From contig JADGDS010000002.1 of NCBI GenBank assembly GCA_016744775.1, positions 186,001 through 250,000 on the forward strand: a stretch of DNA of 64,000 bases, in the 5' to 3' direction. Origin of the DNA: Candidatus Marithrix sp. (lineage in GTDB: Bacteria; Pseudomonadota; Gammaproteobacteria; Beggiatoales; Beggiatoaceae). This document shows, in pieces, positions 44,654 to 54,778 of the stretch (positions are counted from its first letter, which is position 1; every line of letters begins with the position of its first letter). The notes under the pieces were generated by a model that saw only the letters and a list, made by a program, of their open reading frames with translations, did not search any database and was not told where the DNA came from. The position numbers and the translations under genes were made by a program.

Positions 44654-47128
44654 ATGACTAGCGAAACTGATCCAAAAGATAATATTGAGATTGAACATAA
44701 TATTGATGAAACTGAACAAGCTACAGATATTCAAATCATTAAAGAAATTGAATTAGAAAAACCAGATGATGATAAGAAGCAAGAGCTTCCAGAGAAATTA
44801 TATATTTTACCGCTTGCTAATCGTCCTTTTTTTCCTCATCAAGTCATTCCCTTAATTATAGATAATGATCTTTGGGATGAAACTATTACAGCAGTTACAA
44901 AGTCATCAGATAATATAATTGGATTGGTACTTGCGAAAACTGATAATTTATCAGAAGTTAAAACTGATGATTTTTATCCTATAGGCACTGCATGTCGCTT
45001 ACATCGCGTAGTTCAATCTGATAATCAATTACAAATTGTAGTTGAAGGATTAGAACGTTTTGATGTTGGAGAATGGGTTTCAGAGCAACGACCTTTTCGC
45101 AGTAAACCTATTTATCATCCTGAAACTCGCTATGAGGAAGATGATGAGTTAAAGCCTTATGTTTTAGCTGTCATTAATACTATTAAGGAATTATTACCTT
45201 TAAATCCACTTTATAATGAAGAGTTAAAACTATTTCTTCAACGTTTTAGTTCTGAAGAGGCTTCACCATTAGCTGATTTTGCTGTTAGTTTAACTACTGC
45301 TAAATACACAGAATTACAAGATGTATTAGAAACACTTCCAATTTTAGAACGCTTAGAAAAAGTATTGTTATTACTAAATAAGGAAGTCAAACTTGCTAAG
45401 GCACAAGCTGATATTCGTGAGCAAGTTGAAGAAAAAATGCAAGATCAACAACGAGAGTTTTTCTTGCGCGAGCAGCTTAAAACCATCCAAAAGGAATTGG
45501 GTATAGAAAAGGATGATCGTACCACTGAAATTGATAAATATATAGAGCGTCTTGAAGTATTAACAGTACCAGAATCGGTCCAAAAAATCATTGATGAAGA
45601 AATTGAAAAAATGTCAGTTTTGGAAATCGGTTCAGCGGAATATGCAATTAGTCGTAATTATCTTGATTGGCTAACATTAATGCCTTGGGGTAAATATTCA
45701 AAAGATAAATTGAATATTAGACATGCGCGAGAAGTATTAGATCGTGATCATGAAGGCTTAGAAGATGTCAAAGATCGCATTATGGAATTTTTAGCGGTTG
45801 GCAAATTAAAGGGTAGTATTAGCGGCACTATTCTGTTATTAGTTGGACCACCGGGAGTTGGTAAAACTTCAATTGGTCGATCCGTTGCAGATGCAATTGG
45901 ACGCTCATTTTATCGTTTTTCTGTTGGTGGTGTACATGATGATGCAGAAATTAAAGGACATAGACGTACTTATATTGGGGCTATGCCGGGTAAGTTCATC
46001 ATGGCGATGAAGGAAGTTAAATATGCCAATCCAGTAATCATGTTGGATGAAATTGATAAAATTGGTAATTCCTATCGAGGTGATCCAGCTTCTGCATTAT
46101 TAGAAGTTCTTGATCCAGAACAAAATATAGAATTTTTGGATCATTATCTTGATGTACGTTTTGATTTGTCTAAAGTCTTATTTATTTGTACTGCTAATCA
46201 AGTTGATACAATTCCAGCACCTTTATTAGATCGGATGGAGGTGATTCAATTATCTGGTTATATTACTAGTGAAAAAGTGGAAATTGCTAAAAAACACTTA
46301 GTAAAAAAACAATTACAAAAAGCTGGTTTAAAATCAAAACAATTGAAATTTCCAGATAATACCTTGCGTCTAATAATTGAAGATTATGCCAGAGAGGCAG
46401 GGGTACGTAATTTAGAAAAGCGTCTAGGAACTATTAGTAGAAAAGTTGCTCTAAAGATACTTGAAGGTACAAGATTACCGATTAAAATTAAATCTGATCA
46501 GGTTTCTGACTATTTAGGTAAGCCTGTATTTGATAATGAAAAAAGTATTAAAGGTGTAGGTGTTGTAACTGGTTTAGCTTGGACATCTATGGGTGGCGCA
46601 ACTTTAAGTATAGAAGCTAGATGTATTCATAATTATAATCGCGGTATTAAATTAACTGGGCAATTAGGTGATGTTATGAAGGAATCAGCAGAAATCGCTT
46701 ATCATTACATCATGTCAAAAGCAGAACAATTTGGTATAGACAAAGATTTTTTTGAAAAAGCCTTTATTCATTTGCATGTTCCTGCTGGTGCAACACCAAA
46801 AGATGGTCCAAGTGCTGGCGTGACAATGGCGACTGCATTATTATCCTTGGCAACAGGATGGGAAATAAAACATGATCTTGCTATGACTGGTGAATTAACC
46901 TTAACAGGGCAAGTGTTACCAGTCGGTGGTATTCGTGAAAAAGTTATTGCAGCGCGACGGATTAAAATTTATGATTTAATCATGCCTGAAGCCAATAAGC
47001 GTGATTTTGAGGAATTGCCTGATTATGTACGCGAAGGTATTAATATTCGATTTGTGGCTGAATATTCAGAGCTTTTCAAAATATTGTATAATGAGAAATT
47101 TATATCAACTAAGGATAATAAATGTTAG
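44654..47128 (+). CDS. lon: ATP-dependent protease Lon
   Basis: A cytoplasmic protease for damaged and regulatory proteins. 824 residues, slightly longer than E. coli Lon (784) because of an acidic N-terminal extension ([17 protein letters not shown]). The substrate-binding domain begins [20 protein letters not shown]. The AAA domain has [15 protein letters not shown] and [11 protein letters not shown]. The protease domain has [17 protein letters not shown] with the catalytic Ser and [12 protein letters not shown] with the Lys. Its last seven bases overlap the start of nuoA, an unusual coupling of a protease and complex I genes. Confidence 0.96.
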   Translation: MTSETDPKDNIEIEHNIDETEQATDIQIIKEIELEKPDDDKKQELPEKLYILPLANRPFFPHQVIPLIIDNDLWDETITAVTKSSDNIIGLVLAKTDNLSEVKTDDFYPIGTACRLHRVVQSDNQLQIVVEGLERFDVGEWVSEQRPFRSKPIYHPETRYEEDDELKPYVLAVINTIKELLPLNPLYNEELKLFLQRFSSEEASPLADFAVSLTTAKYTELQDVLETLPILERLEKVLLLLNKEVKLAKAQADIREQVEEKMQDQQREFFLREQLKTIQKELGIEKDDRTTEIDKYIERLEVLTVPESVQKIIDEEIEKMSVLEIGSAEYAISRNYLDWLTLMPWGKYSKDKLNIRHAREVLDRDHEGLEDVKDRIMEFLAVGKLKGSISGTILLLVGPPGVGKTSIGRSVADAIGRSFYRFSVGGVHDDAEIKGHRRTYIGAMPGKFIMAMKEVKYANPVIMLDEIDKIGNSYRGDPASALLEVLDPEQNIEFLDHYLDVRFDLSKVLFICTANQVDTIPAPLLDRMEVIQLSGYITSEKVEIAKKHLVKKQLQKAGLKSKQLKFPDNTLRLIIEDYAREAGVRNLEKRLGTISRKVALKILEGTRLPIKIKSDQVSDYLGKPVFDNEKSIKGVGVVTGLAWTSMGGATLSIEARCIHNYNRGIKLTGQLGDVMKESAEIAYHYIMSKAEQFGIDKDFFEKAFIHLHVPAGATPKDGPSAGVTMATALLSLATGWEIKHDLAMTGELTLTGQVLPVGGIREKVIAARRIKIYDLIMPEANKRDFEELPDYVREGINIRFVAEYSELFKILYNEKFISTKDNKC

Positions 47129-47478
47129 AACAATATTTACCAATTCTGTTGTTTATCTTAATCGGTTTAGTGATGGGAATTATACTACCGATGCTAGGCT
47201 TTTTTTTAGGTAAGCGTGAACCTGATCCTGAAAAAAATTCACCTTATGAGTGTGGTTTTGAGGCATTTGATGATGCGCGTATGAAGTTTGATGTACGTTA
47301 TTATTTGGTTGCTATTTTATTTATTATCTTTGATCTTGAAATTGCATTTTTATTTCCATGGGCTGTAGTCTTTAAAGACATTGGATTATTTGGTTTTGTA
47401 TCAATGATGATATTTTTAACTATATTAATCATTGGTTTTATTTATGAATGGAAAAGAGGGGCACTTGAATGGGAATAG
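47122..47478 (+). CDS. nuoA: NADH-quinone oxidoreductase subunit A
   Basis: A three-helix membrane subunit of respiratory complex I, 118 residues. The middle segment [43 protein letters not shown] is diagnostic (positions about 33-75) and holds the conserved Cys in a loop near the quinone site. It overlaps lon by seven bases at the start and nuoB by ten bases at the end. It begins a nuoABCDE run. Confidence 0.95.
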   Translation: MLEQYLPILLFILIGLVMGIILPMLGFFLGKREPDPEKNSPYECGFEAFDDARMKFDVRYYLVAILFIIFDLEIAFLFPWAVVFKDIGLFGFVSMMIFLTILIIGFIYEWKRGALEWE

Positions 47479-47945
47479 AACAGATTCTACCAGAAGGTTT
47501 TGCTACAACTACGGCTGATGACTTAATCAATTGGGCACGAACTGGTTCAATGTGGCCGATGACATTTGGTTTGGCTTGTTGTGCAGTCGAAATGATGCAC
47601 GCTGGTGCCTCGCGTTATGATCTTGATAGGTTTGGTATGGTATTTAGACCTAGTCCTCGTCAATCTGATGTTATGATTGTTGCTGGAACTTTAGTCAATA
47701 AAATGGCTCCAGCTTTGCGTAAGGTTTATGATCAAATGCCTAATCCTCGTTGGGTTATTTCAATGGGTTCATGTGCTAATGGTGGTGGTTACTATCATTA
47801 TTCATATTCGGTTGTTCGTGGTTGCGATAGGATTGTTCCAGTTGATATTTATGTGCCGGGCTGTCCACCTACTCCAGAAGCTTTGGTATATGGCATCATG
47901 CAGCTACAACAAAAAATCAAACGTACTAACACAATTTTGAGTTAA
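47469..47945 (+). CDS. nuoB: NADH-quinone oxidoreductase subunit B
   Basis: Carries the N2 [4Fe-4S] cluster that passes electrons to quinone. 158 residues. Cluster ligands are seen in [14 protein letters not shown] (two adjacent Cys), [16 protein letters not shown] and [14 protein letters not shown]. Length is normal. The ATG lies inside the end of nuoA, so translation is coupled; nuoC follows after 10 bases. Confidence 0.96.
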   Translation: MGIEQILPEGFATTTADDLINWARTGSMWPMTFGLACCAVEMMHAGASRYDLDRFGMVFRPSPRQSDVMIVAGTLVNKMAPALRKVYDQMPNPRWVISMGSCANGGGYYHYSYSVVRGCDRIVPVDIYVPGCPPTPEALVYGIMQLQQKIKRTNTILS

Positions 47946-47955
47946 GGGATAATAA

Positions 47956-48618
47956 ATGACGAATTCTCTTGAAACTCTTCGATCTGAACTTGAAGAAAGA
48001 TTTGCTGATATTCCATTTCTGACCGAAATTAATTATGATGAATTAACTATAGAAGTTCCAGCGGCACATCTGTTATATGTTTGTGAAGCTCTGCGTAATC
48101 GTTTTGATTTTTCTCAATTAATGGATTGTTGTGGAGTTGATTATTTACAATATGGACAAGCTGACTGGGATACAGAAACCGCAACTAGTAGTGGTTTTAG
48201 TCGTGGTGTCAGTAAAGGTGTATATGAAGAAGATGAGGCGACAGAAAAACAACGTTTTGCTGTGGTTTATCATCTTTTATCTATAAAACGTAATCAACGT
48301 TTACGTCTTGTCTGTTTTGCTGAAGGTAATCCACCATATATAGATTCTGTGATTAATATTTGGAATTCAGCTGACTGGTTTGAACGTGAAGCTTTTGATT
48401 TATATGGCATTTTATTTAATGGACATCCTGATTTACGTCGTCTTTTAACCGATTATGGATTTATTGGACACCCATTCCGTAAAGATTTCCCTCTTACTGG
48501 TAATGTTGAAATGCGCTATGATTCTGAGAAAAAACGGGTAGTTTATGAACCAGTGAGCATAGAACCTCGTACTTTAGTACCTAAAGTGATACGTCATGAT
48601 AACCGTTATGCAGATTAA
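47956..48618 (+). CDS. nuoC: NADH-quinone oxidoreductase subunit C
   Basis: The 30-kDa subunit of complex I, 220 residues, separate from NuoD, as in many non-enteric proteobacteria (E. coli has a fused NuoCD). [16 protein letters not shown], the 25-residue insertion rich in Thr, Ser and acidic residues, and [16 protein letters not shown] follow the gammaproteobacterial form. The conserved signature is [40 protein letters not shown]. It is an intact gene in the nuo run. Confidence 0.95.
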   Translation: MTNSLETLRSELEERFADIPFLTEINYDELTIEVPAAHLLYVCEALRNRFDFSQLMDCCGVDYLQYGQADWDTETATSSGFSRGVSKGVYEEDEATEKQRFAVVYHLLSIKRNQRLRLVCFAEGNPPYIDSVINIWNSADWFEREAFDLYGILFNGHPDLRRLLTDYGFIGHPFRKDFPLTGNVEMRYDSEKKRVVYEPVSIEPRTLVPKVIRHDNRYAD

Positions 48619-48629
48619 GGAATAGCACT

Positions 48630-49883
48630 ATGCCAGAAATTCGCAATTATACTCTGAATTTTGGTCCACAACATCCTGCTGCTCATGGGGTGTTACGTTT
48701 AGTTTTAGAATTAGACGGTGAAGTAATTGAAAGAACTGATCCACATATTGGATTATTACATCGTGGTACTGAAAAATTAGCTGAAAGTAAGCCGTTTAAT
48801 CAAAGTTTGCCATACATGGATCGACTAGATTATGTTTCCATGATGTGTAATGAACATGCTTATGTGATGGCAATTGAACGTTTAATGGGTACAAAAGTAC
48901 CAATTCGCGCTCAATATATCCGGGTAATGTTTGATGAAGTGACTAGAATACTTAATCATTTGATGTGGTTAGGCGCACATGCTTTAGATATTGGTGCGAT
49001 GTCTGTGTTTTTGTATGCCTTTAGAGAACGGGAAGATTTAGTAGATTGTTATGAGGCAGTGTCAGGTGCGCGAATGCACGCTGCTTATTATCGCCCGGGT
49101 GGAGTTTATCGAGATTTGCCTGATAAGATGCCACATTATAAGGCTTCTCAATGGCATAATGATAAGGAAGTTAAGGAATTAAATGAATCTCGCCAAGGTT
49201 CATTATTAGACTTTCTTGAAGATTTTACTCAGCGTTTTCCTAAATTAGTTGATGAATATGAAACTTTATTGACTGATAATCGTATTTGGAAACAACGTAC
49301 TGTAGATATTGGTATAGTTTCACCTGAACGCGCTTTAAATTTAGGTTTTTCTGGTCCTATGTTACGGGGATCGGGTATAGCATGGGATTTACGTAAAAAG
49401 CAACCTTATGAAGTTTATGATAAATTAGATTTTGATATTCCGATTGGGGTTAATGGTGATAGTTATGATCGTTACCTTGTTCGTATGGAAGAAATGCGTC
49501 AATCTAATAAGATTGTTAAACAATGTATAAACTGGCTGCGTAACAATCCCGGTTCGGTGATGGTAGATGATCATAAAGTAGCTCCACCAAATCGTGAAAC
49601 TATGAAAGGCGATATGGAAGGTTTAATTCATCATTTCAAGCTATTTACAGAAGGTTATTGTGTTCCAGAAGGTCAAGTTTATCAAGCGGTAGAACATCCT
49701 AAAGGTGAATTTGGTATATATTTAGTATCTGATGGCGCAAATAAACCTTATCGTCTGAAAATTCGTGCCCCGGGTTTTGCTCATTTAGCATCTATAAATG
49801 AAATGGCTAAGGGACATATGATTGCAGATATAGTTGCAATTATTGGTACTCAAGATATTGTTTTTGGAGAGGTGGATAGATAA
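48630..49883 (+). CDS. nuoD: NADH-quinone oxidoreductase subunit D
   Basis: The 49-kDa subunit lining the quinone chamber of complex I, 417 residues. The N-terminal [21 protein letters not shown] holds the His and Tyr region near the ubiquinone head-group site. [14 protein letters not shown] and [16 protein letters not shown] are strongly conserved. [23 protein letters not shown] and the final [14 protein letters not shown] are typical. The stop is followed by nuoE after one base, so the two are coupled. Confidence 0.96.
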   Translation: MPEIRNYTLNFGPQHPAAHGVLRLVLELDGEVIERTDPHIGLLHRGTEKLAESKPFNQSLPYMDRLDYVSMMCNEHAYVMAIERLMGTKVPIRAQYIRVMFDEVTRILNHLMWLGAHALDIGAMSVFLYAFREREDLVDCYEAVSGARMHAAYYRPGGVYRDLPDKMPHYKASQWHNDKEVKELNESRQGSLLDFLEDFTQRFPKLVDEYETLLTDNRIWKQRTVDIGIVSPERALNLGFSGPMLRGSGIAWDLRKKQPYEVYDKLDFDIPIGVNGDSYDRYLVRMEEMRQSNKIVKQCINWLRNNPGSVMVDDHKVAPPNRETMKGDMEGLIHHFKLFTEGYCVPEGQVYQAVEHPKGEFGIYLVSDGANKPYRLKIRAPGFAHLASINEMAKGHMIADIVAIIGTQDIVFGEVDR

Positions 49884-49884
49884 A

Positions 49885-50367
49885 ATGTCAACACTATTAT
49901 CAGAACAATCCCGCACAGAAATTGATGCTTGGATAGCAAAATATCCGCCTGAACAAAAACAATCAGCAGTTATGGGTGCTTTAAAGATTGTTCAAGAAGC
50001 TAATGGCGGCTATTTAACTACAGAATTAATGGATGCAGTAGCTGAATATTTAGAAATGGCTCCAATAGCTGTTTATGAAGTTGCTACTTTTTATTCCATG
50101 TACGAACTTAAACCAGTTGGAAAGCATAAAATCTGTGTTTGTACAAATATATCTTGTATGCTTTGCGGCTCAGATGACATTGTTGCTCATTTAAAGCAAA
50201 AATTGAATATTGGCTTTGGAGAAACCACAGCTGATAATAAATTCAGCTTGAAAGAAGTTGAATGTTTAGGAGCATGTGGAGGGGCACCAATGATGCAAAT
50301 TGGCAAGACGTATTATGAGAATCTTACTTCTGAAAAGATTGATGATATTTTATCTCAATTAGATTAG
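49885..50367 (+). CDS. nuoE: NADH-quinone oxidoreductase subunit E
   Basis: The 24-kDa flavoprotein-fragment subunit with the N1a [2Fe-2S] cluster, about 160 residues. The ligands are in CTNISCMLCGSDD and VECLGACGGAPMMQI. YEVATFYSMYELKPVGKHKICVC is conserved before them. ATG 49885 lies right after the nuoD stop and starts the normal N-terminus; a longer frame begins inside nuoD and is rejected. Downstream a palindromic element and a small DUF2283 gene separate it from nuoF. Confidence 0.94.
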   Translation: MSTLLSEQSRTEIDAWIAKYPPEQKQSAVMGALKIVQEANGGYLTTELMDAVAEYLEMAPIAVYEVATFYSMYELKPVGKHKICVCTNISCMLCGSDDIVAHLKQKLNIGFGETTADNKFSLKEVECLGACGGAPMMQIGKTYYENLTSEKIDDILSQLD

Positions 50368-50382
50368 GTTTTTTATTAACTT

Positions 50383-50484
50383 ATGTTACGCACCACCATT
50401 TTGGCATCATCGTTCCCAAGTTTTACTTGGGAACGATGATGCCATCAGATGCTTGCAAAGAGGCTTGCCATTTTTGCGTAACAT
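50383..50484. repeat. Nested palindromic repeat between nuoE and nuoF
   Basis: Outer arms atgttacgca (50383-50392) and tgcgtaacat (50475-50484) match exactly. Inside, tggcatcatcgttcccaagt (50402-50421) pairs exactly with its reverse complement at 50425-50444 across three bases. The inner phrase cgttcccaag...cttgggaacg is a kind of repeat known from cyanobacteria and large sulfur bacteria. It stands inside the nuo run and could attenuate or process the message. No gene is in it. Confidence 0.8.
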
Positions 50485-50510
50485 CAGTTATTAAGAAACA
50501 TGTCTAAGTA

Positions 50511-50705
50511 ATGAATATTAAATATTTTCAAGAAACAGATACTTTAATGATAAATTTTAGTGATACAGAAATTGTAGAAACTAAAGATATTAATGAGTAT
50601 GTTTTAATTGAAGTAGATAAACTAGGTAACTTAGTTAGTATGACTATAGAACAAGCACAACAACAAGCTAATCTACGATATTTCTCATATCAGCAAGTAG
50701 CATAA
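50511..50705 (+). CDS. DUF2283 small protein
   Basis: Sixty-four residues: MNIKYFQETDTLMINFSD, then a short conserved ETKDINEYVLIEVDKLGNLVSMTIEQA. This is the DUF2283 pattern (a small beta-rich domain, often linked with toxin-antitoxin-like or mobile genes). Function is unknown. It lies 12 bases before nuoF and is not a complex I gene in other organisms, so it is an insertion with the adjoining palindrome. Confidence 0.75.
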   Translation: MNIKYFQETDTLMINFSDTEIVETKDINEYVLIEVDKLGNLVSMTIEQAQQQANLRYFSYQQVA

Positions 50706-50717
50706 TAGGATTATTTT

Positions 50718-51974
50718 ATGGCAAATGAACTTTGTTTTAAGAATATTCATTTAGACAAATCATGGACATTAGATGTTTATGAAAGCACCGGTGGTTATAA
50801 GGCTCTACGTAAGATATTAACAGAAAAACCTGATCCTAAAGAGATTATTGATCAATTAAAAGCATCTGCATTACGTGGGCGTGGTGGTGCTGGTTTTTCT
50901 GCTGGTGTTAAGTGGAGTTTCATGTTATCAGCACGCGATAAGCCCGGGCAAAAATATATTGTCTGTAATTCAGATGAAGGTGAGCCGGGTACTTTTAAGG
51001 ATCGCGATATTTTACGTTATAATCCTCATGCTCTTATTGAGGGTATGGCAATTGCCTGTTATACAATTGGTGCCACTGTTGGTTATAATTATATTCGTGG
51101 TGAATTTGATGAACCAATTGAGCGTTTTGAAGAGGCTTTAAAAGAGGCTTATGCCGCTGGGCTATTGGGTAAAGGTATTGATATTTATACCCATTATGGT
51201 GCTGGAGCTTATATATGTGGTGAAGAAACTGCATTATTAGAATCTATTGAAGGTAAAAAGGGTCAACCTCGTTTTAAGCCACCTTTTCCTGCCGCTTATG
51301 GTTTATATGGTAAACCTACAACCATTAATAATACTGAAACTTTGGCATCAGTGCCAGAAATATTAAATAATGGTGCAGACTGGTTTTTAAAGATAGGAAA
51401 ACCTAATAATGGTGGTCCAAAATTATTTTCCATTTCTGGGCATGTCAATAAACCGGGTAATTATGAAATTCCGATGGGAACACCGTTTTCTGAGTTATTA
51501 GAAATGGCTGGCGGAGTTAAAGATGGACGTAAATTAAAAGCCGTGATTCCCGGTGGTTCATCTACACCAGTTTTAAAAGCTGATGTTATGATGGGTTTAA
51601 CTATGGATTATGATTCAATAGCTGAAGCTGGATCAATGTTAGGTTCTGGTGCAGTAATAGTTATGGATGATAGCACTGATATGGTAAAAGTATTAGCGCG
51701 TCTCTCCCATTTTTATTATGAAGAATCTTGTGGGCAATGTACTCCATGTAGAGAAGGCACAGGTTGGCTATCGCGTGTAATACATCGTATTTATCACGGA
51801 GAAGGTGAGCAAAAGGATTTAGATCTTTTGTCTGATGTTGCAGAGAAAATCTGTGGCAGAACTATTTGTGCATTAGGAGATGCCGCTGCAATGCCTGTGA
51901 TGAGTTTTATTGAGAACTTTCGTGAGGAATTTCAGTATTATATTGATCATCAGAAAAGTATGATTAGTGCATGA
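50718..51974 (+). CDS. nuoF: NADH-quinone oxidoreductase subunit F
   Basis: The 51-kDa subunit with FMN, the NADH site and the N3 [4Fe-4S] cluster, 418 residues. [17 protein letters not shown] and [19 protein letters not shown] are the NADH/FMN-binding motifs. [16 protein letters not shown] (three Cys) and [15 protein letters not shown] (fourth Cys) hold the cluster. Intact and of normal length. The complex I operon usually continues with nuoG-N, but here a palindrome and a reverse-strand gene follow. The rest must be elsewhere in the genome. Confidence 0.96.
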   Translation: MANELCFKNIHLDKSWTLDVYESTGGYKALRKILTEKPDPKEIIDQLKASALRGRGGAGFSAGVKWSFMLSARDKPGQKYIVCNSDEGEPGTFKDRDILRYNPHALIEGMAIACYTIGATVGYNYIRGEFDEPIERFEEALKEAYAAGLLGKGIDIYTHYGAGAYICGEETALLESIEGKKGQPRFKPPFPAAYGLYGKPTTINNTETLASVPEILNNGADWFLKIGKPNNGGPKLFSISGHVNKPGNYEIPMGTPFSELLEMAGGVKDGRKLKAVIPGGSSTPVLKADVMMGLTMDYDSIAEAGSMLGSGAVIVMDDSTDMVKVLARLSHFYYEESCGQCTPCREGTGWLSRVIHRIYHGEGEQKDLDLLSDVAEKICGRTICALGDAAAMPVMSFIENFREEFQYYIDHQKSMISA

Positions 51975-51978
51975 TATT

Positions 51979-52011
51979 AGACCTGTCAGGTTTTTAAAAC
52001 CTGACAGGTCT
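51979..52011. repeat. Palindrome ACCTGTCAGG family, between convergent genes
   Basis: agacctgtcaggtttt at 51979-51994 is mirrored exactly at 51996-52011 across one base. A nearly identical element is at 59462-59494. Both stand between two genes that meet tail to tail, with T runs at the centre, so each may act as a two-way transcription terminator. The reverse-strand GNAT gene ends inside this repeat. Confidence 0.8.
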
Positions 52012-52546
52012 GAGAGTCTTTAGTTATTTTATAAAGCACATGTTCACATAATTGATGACCAATTGGTAGTTTTGGATGTTGAAAGTTTTGGTTGGTATTA
52101 ATCATATTTAGTCTTTGCATTAGTGCTTCTGATCTTTGGTTTTTTAAGGATGTGAATGATACTACTTCTTTTAACTTTAGGATTTCAAAAGCAAATTTTA
52201 ATGCAGAGCGTGCGGCTTCTGTAGCATAACCATTATTCCAGTATTTTTTTGATAATCGCCAACCTATTTCTACGCAAGGGCTAAATGGTAATTCGACATC
52301 TGCTTGATGTAAGCCAACAAAGCCTATAAAAGAGTTTGTACTTTTTAGCTCTACTGCCCAAAATCCCCAGCCTTGATTTGAAATAATGGTTTCCATTTTT
52401 TTAGCTGATGCGTTACTCTCTGTTTGGCTTAGAGTGTTAGGGAAATATTTCATTACTTGAAGATCAGTATTTAATTCTGCAAAAGGTGCGTAGTCACTTG
52501 GCAACCATTGACGTAGTTTTAGACGGTTTGTTTCTAATTCATTCAT
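51986..52546 (-). CDS. GNAT-family N-acetyltransferase (RimJ/RimL type)
   Basis: A 186-residue acetyl-CoA-dependent transferase. NRLKLRQWLPSDYAPFAELN is the RimL-like start, AVELKSTNSFIGFVGLHQ a central strand, and EIGWRLSKKYWNNGYATEAARSALKFAF the acetyl-CoA binding region (NGYATEA as the Q/RxxGxG/A motif). LKEVVSFTSLKNQRSEALMQRLNM follows. Substrate unknown; relatives acetylate ribosomal proteins or small amines. The last residues (SQTCQVLKT) are read from the palindromic repeat, so the real end has been replaced or extended by it. It has no clear operon partner. Confidence 0.85.
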   Translation of the reverse strand: MNELETNRLKLRQWLPSDYAPFAELNTDLQVMKYFPNTLSQTESNASAKKMETIISNQGWGFWAVELKSTNSFIGFVGLHQADVELPFSPCVEIGWRLSKKYWNNGYATEAARSALKFAFEILKLKEVVSFTSLKNQRSEALMQRLNMINTNQNFQHPKLPIGHQLCEHVLYKITKDSQTCQVLKT

Positions 52547-52567
52547 TATTAGTTAAAATTTAACAAT

Positions 52568-52647
52568 TGTAGGTTGGGCTGACGAGAGGAAGCCCAACGA
52601 TTCTAGCACCATAGATGTTGGGCTTCCTCTCGTCAGCCCAACCTACA
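52568..52647. repeat. 80-base hairpin with 31-bp perfect arms
   Basis: The arms 52568-52598 and 52617-52647 are perfectly complementary with an 18-base loop. Each includes gtaggttgggctgacgag, a phrase commonly found in bacterial dispersed repeats. It is in the gap between the GNAT and aldo/keto reductase genes, both on the minus strand. A reading frame over it is a by-product of the palindrome. Confidence 0.8.
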
Positions 52648-52726
52648 GTATAATAAGTAACCGCTCTTTTTCCAATATTGACTTGATTTGTATAAATTAT
52701 TTGGTAGAGGCAAAAGTAAATACAAA

Positions 52727-53461
52727 TCAAATATGCTGAGGATGAGTAGCAAACCCACAATCAAGTTCATCTAAACGCCTCATAATCTGCTCAGATAATA
52801 ATTCTGAGCCTAGATTAAAATTATCAAAAATATGTTTCTGGTTGGCTGAGCGCGGAATAATTTTTAGATTCTTTTGTAGTGCCCATTTCAATAATACAGT
52901 TGCACTTGTTATATTTAGTTGTTTTCCTTTAGTTAATGAGGAATGGGCAATTACCTGAATCTTTTGGTTTTTACAGTATTGTCTCAGTTTTTGTCGCGTT
53001 AAAAAGGGTGTAATTTCAATCTGATTGGCATAGGGTTTAATAGGAGCGTCTTCTAGTTGCTTTAAATGTATTTCTTGATAATTACTGACTCCTATATGGC
53101 GTATGTTTCCATATAAACAATAAAGTCGGCTAAGTTCGTTCCAAGTTTGATTTAGCTTGGCATCAGGGGAATGCAATAATATTAAGTCAATATAATCCAA
53201 ATCCAATTGATGTAAACTACTTTCAATCGCCGGTTGAAGCTGATGTTGTCGAATTGCTTTGGCTGAAATTTTAGTAGTCACAAAAATTCGCTGTCGAGAT
53301 ATTCCTGAATCTCGTATGGCTTGCCCTACTTGTTTTTCATTTCTATATAAGGCTGCTGTGTCAATATGACGATAACCTATTTCCAATGCCCAGCGAACAC
53401 TGCGATAGGTTTGTTCATGATCTAATTGATAAGTGCCTAAACCAATATCTGGCAATTCCAT
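52727..53461 (-). CDS. Aldo/keto reductase
   Basis: An NADPH-dependent oxidoreductase of about 244 residues with the (beta/alpha)8 fold. The catalytic tetrad is visible as HIDTAALYRNE (Asp and Tyr), TTKIS (Lys) and LLLHSP (His). RHIGVSNYQEIHLKQL and IIPRSANQKHIFDN are the cofactor-binding segments of family AKR3/5-like enzymes. ATG 53461 is chosen: it is just after the stop of the LRR gene and begins ELPDIGLGTYQL, the usual start. An ATG 42 bases earlier lies within the LRR gene. Substrate unknown. It is downstream of YhiN-like and LRR genes. Confidence 0.9.
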   Translation of the reverse strand: MELPDIGLGTYQLDHEQTYRSVRWALEIGYRHIDTAALYRNEKQVGQAIRDSGISRQRIFVTTKISAKAIRQHQLQPAIESSLHQLDLDYIDLILLHSPDAKLNQTWNELSRLYCLYGNIRHIGVSNYQEIHLKQLEDAPIKPYANQIEITPFLTRQKLRQYCKNQKIQVIAHSSLTKGKQLNITSATVLLKWALQKNLKIIPRSANQKHIFDNFNLGSELLSEQIMRRLDELDCGFATHPQHI

Positions 53462-53462
53462 A

Positions 53463-54773
53463 TCAACGGTTACGATAGATACTATCAATATGACGCACAG
53501 CATCAGTATGTTTCAGATAACGCAAATACTTATGCCGAAAAGTATGCATATCAATTCCATAAGTATTCTGAATATTTTCAGCTAATTTGTCGTTAAATCG
53601 TTGAGTCAGTGTTTCTGGTATTTTTACACCAAGTTGTTCATAATTTAGCATTAATAAGCTATTATTAGCTTGAATAGCTTGGCACAATTGTTCTAAGCCA
53701 GTCAAGCTTATATTGGCATCTTTGATACTCATAATTTGCACGCTATTATTGGTTTGTATAAATTCAGCCAATAAGGGAACTGATTCGTCACCTAAATTAT
53801 TAGGCAATTCTTGCATGTCACTAGTAGCTTTATATAATCCTAAATCTAAATAAATTAAGTTGGAATGATTAACCAGTTGTTCTAATAAAACTTTTAAACC
53901 TTGATAAGCTAAACGGTTTGCTCCAAATGATAGGCGTTTCAGATGATGATAATCATGTAAACTTTCAGCAATTGTAGCTACACCTTCGTCACCTAAGCGA
54001 TTAATTCCACAGTATAATGATGAAATACCGGTTTGCTTAATTTTGGTTAAATGAGCAAAATAATCGGCAATATGTTTGGCACCACTACTTGAAATACCAT
54101 TAGCTTCAAGATATAACAAATCTAGGGAGCGGTTATTTTTTAAGCCATCAAAAAAATAAGAAATTCCTTCATCAAGCAGCCCAGTATTATGCAAATCAAG
54201 AATTTCCAAACTCTGATTTTGTTCTAATAAACTAGCAAGATGCTTAGCACCCATAGCTTTGAGTGGATTACGTTTTAACCATAAGGCTTTGCAGTGTTGA
54301 TCAGTTTGCAGTGCCTTGGAGATTAATTCAATACCATTAGCATCAATACGATTGCCAGCTAAATACCATGTCTCAATTTGGCTCTTATGAGGATTACTAA
54401 TAAAATTAGCAATGGAATTTGCACCCGCTAAATCAACAATATTATTGCCGAGTAAGAAATGTTTTATATGCTGATTATTGACTAATGAATCCATTAAATT
54501 CTGAATCCAATCTTGAGCAACTACTTGTTTACACAAATCCATACGCCCATCATTAAAAATGGTGCCACGCATAAAACTCAGTGATTCATTTTTATTCTCA
54601 CGCAGAAAGTCAAAAAATGGCTGTAATTCTGACAATGGTGCAACATCAACTGGCATTGGTTCAGGATTCACAATGACATCAGGTATTTCTTCAATCTGTT
54701 GTAATTGATGATAAATTTTTCTATCACCAGTTAAGCGTGCTTGTTTATAAAGTGTTACAATTTTAGGTTTCAT
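53463..54773 (-). CDS. Leucine-rich-repeat protein (RanGAP/RI-like)
   Basis: About 436 residues. After an 80-residue N-terminal part, roughly nine leucine-rich repeats of the long ribonuclease-inhibitor/RanGAP type follow, for example SLEILDLHNTGLLDEGISYF, LDLLYLEANGISSSGAKHIA and HLKRLSFGANRLAYQGLKVL. The repeat length is about 28 residues, the kind common in eukaryotic NLR and RanGAP proteins. There is no signal peptide or membrane helix, so it is cytoplasmic. ATG 54773 (MKPKIVTLYKQ) is preferred as the upstream gene's stop is at 54779. It is coupled with YhiN-like and AKR genes. Partner protein unknown. Confidence 0.85.
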   Translation of the reverse strand: MKPKIVTLYKQARLTGDRKIYHQLQQIEEIPDVIVNPEPMPVDVAPLSELQPFFDFLRENKNESLSFMRGTIFNDGRMDLCKQVVAQDWIQNLMDSLVNNQHIKHFLLGNNIVDLAGANSIANFISNPHKSQIETWYLAGNRIDANGIELISKALQTDQHCKALWLKRNPLKAMGAKHLASLLEQNQSLEILDLHNTGLLDEGISYFFDGLKNNRSLDLLYLEANGISSSGAKHIADYFAHLTKIKQTGISSLYCGINRLGDEGVATIAESLHDYHHLKRLSFGANRLAYQGLKVLLEQLVNHSNLIYLDLGLYKATSDMQELPNNLGDESVPLLAEFIQTNNSVQIMSIKDANISLTGLEQLCQAIQANNSLLMLNYEQLGVKIPETLTQRFNDKLAENIQNTYGIDMHTFRHKYLRYLKHTDAVRHIDSIYRNR

Positions 54774-54778
54774 AATTT

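Noticed and set aside
47001-47213. 70-residue frame across the lon-nuoA border
   Set aside because: A shadow of lon and nuoA in a third frame with no recognisable features.
49834-49884. Earlier start for nuoE inside nuoD
   Set aside because: The normal N-terminus begins at 49885 right after the nuoD stop; the extension duplicates nuoD bases in another frame.
52560-52760. A 66-residue reading frame on the minus strand
   Set aside because: It runs across the perfect 31-bp hairpin, so the open frame is a product of the palindrome.
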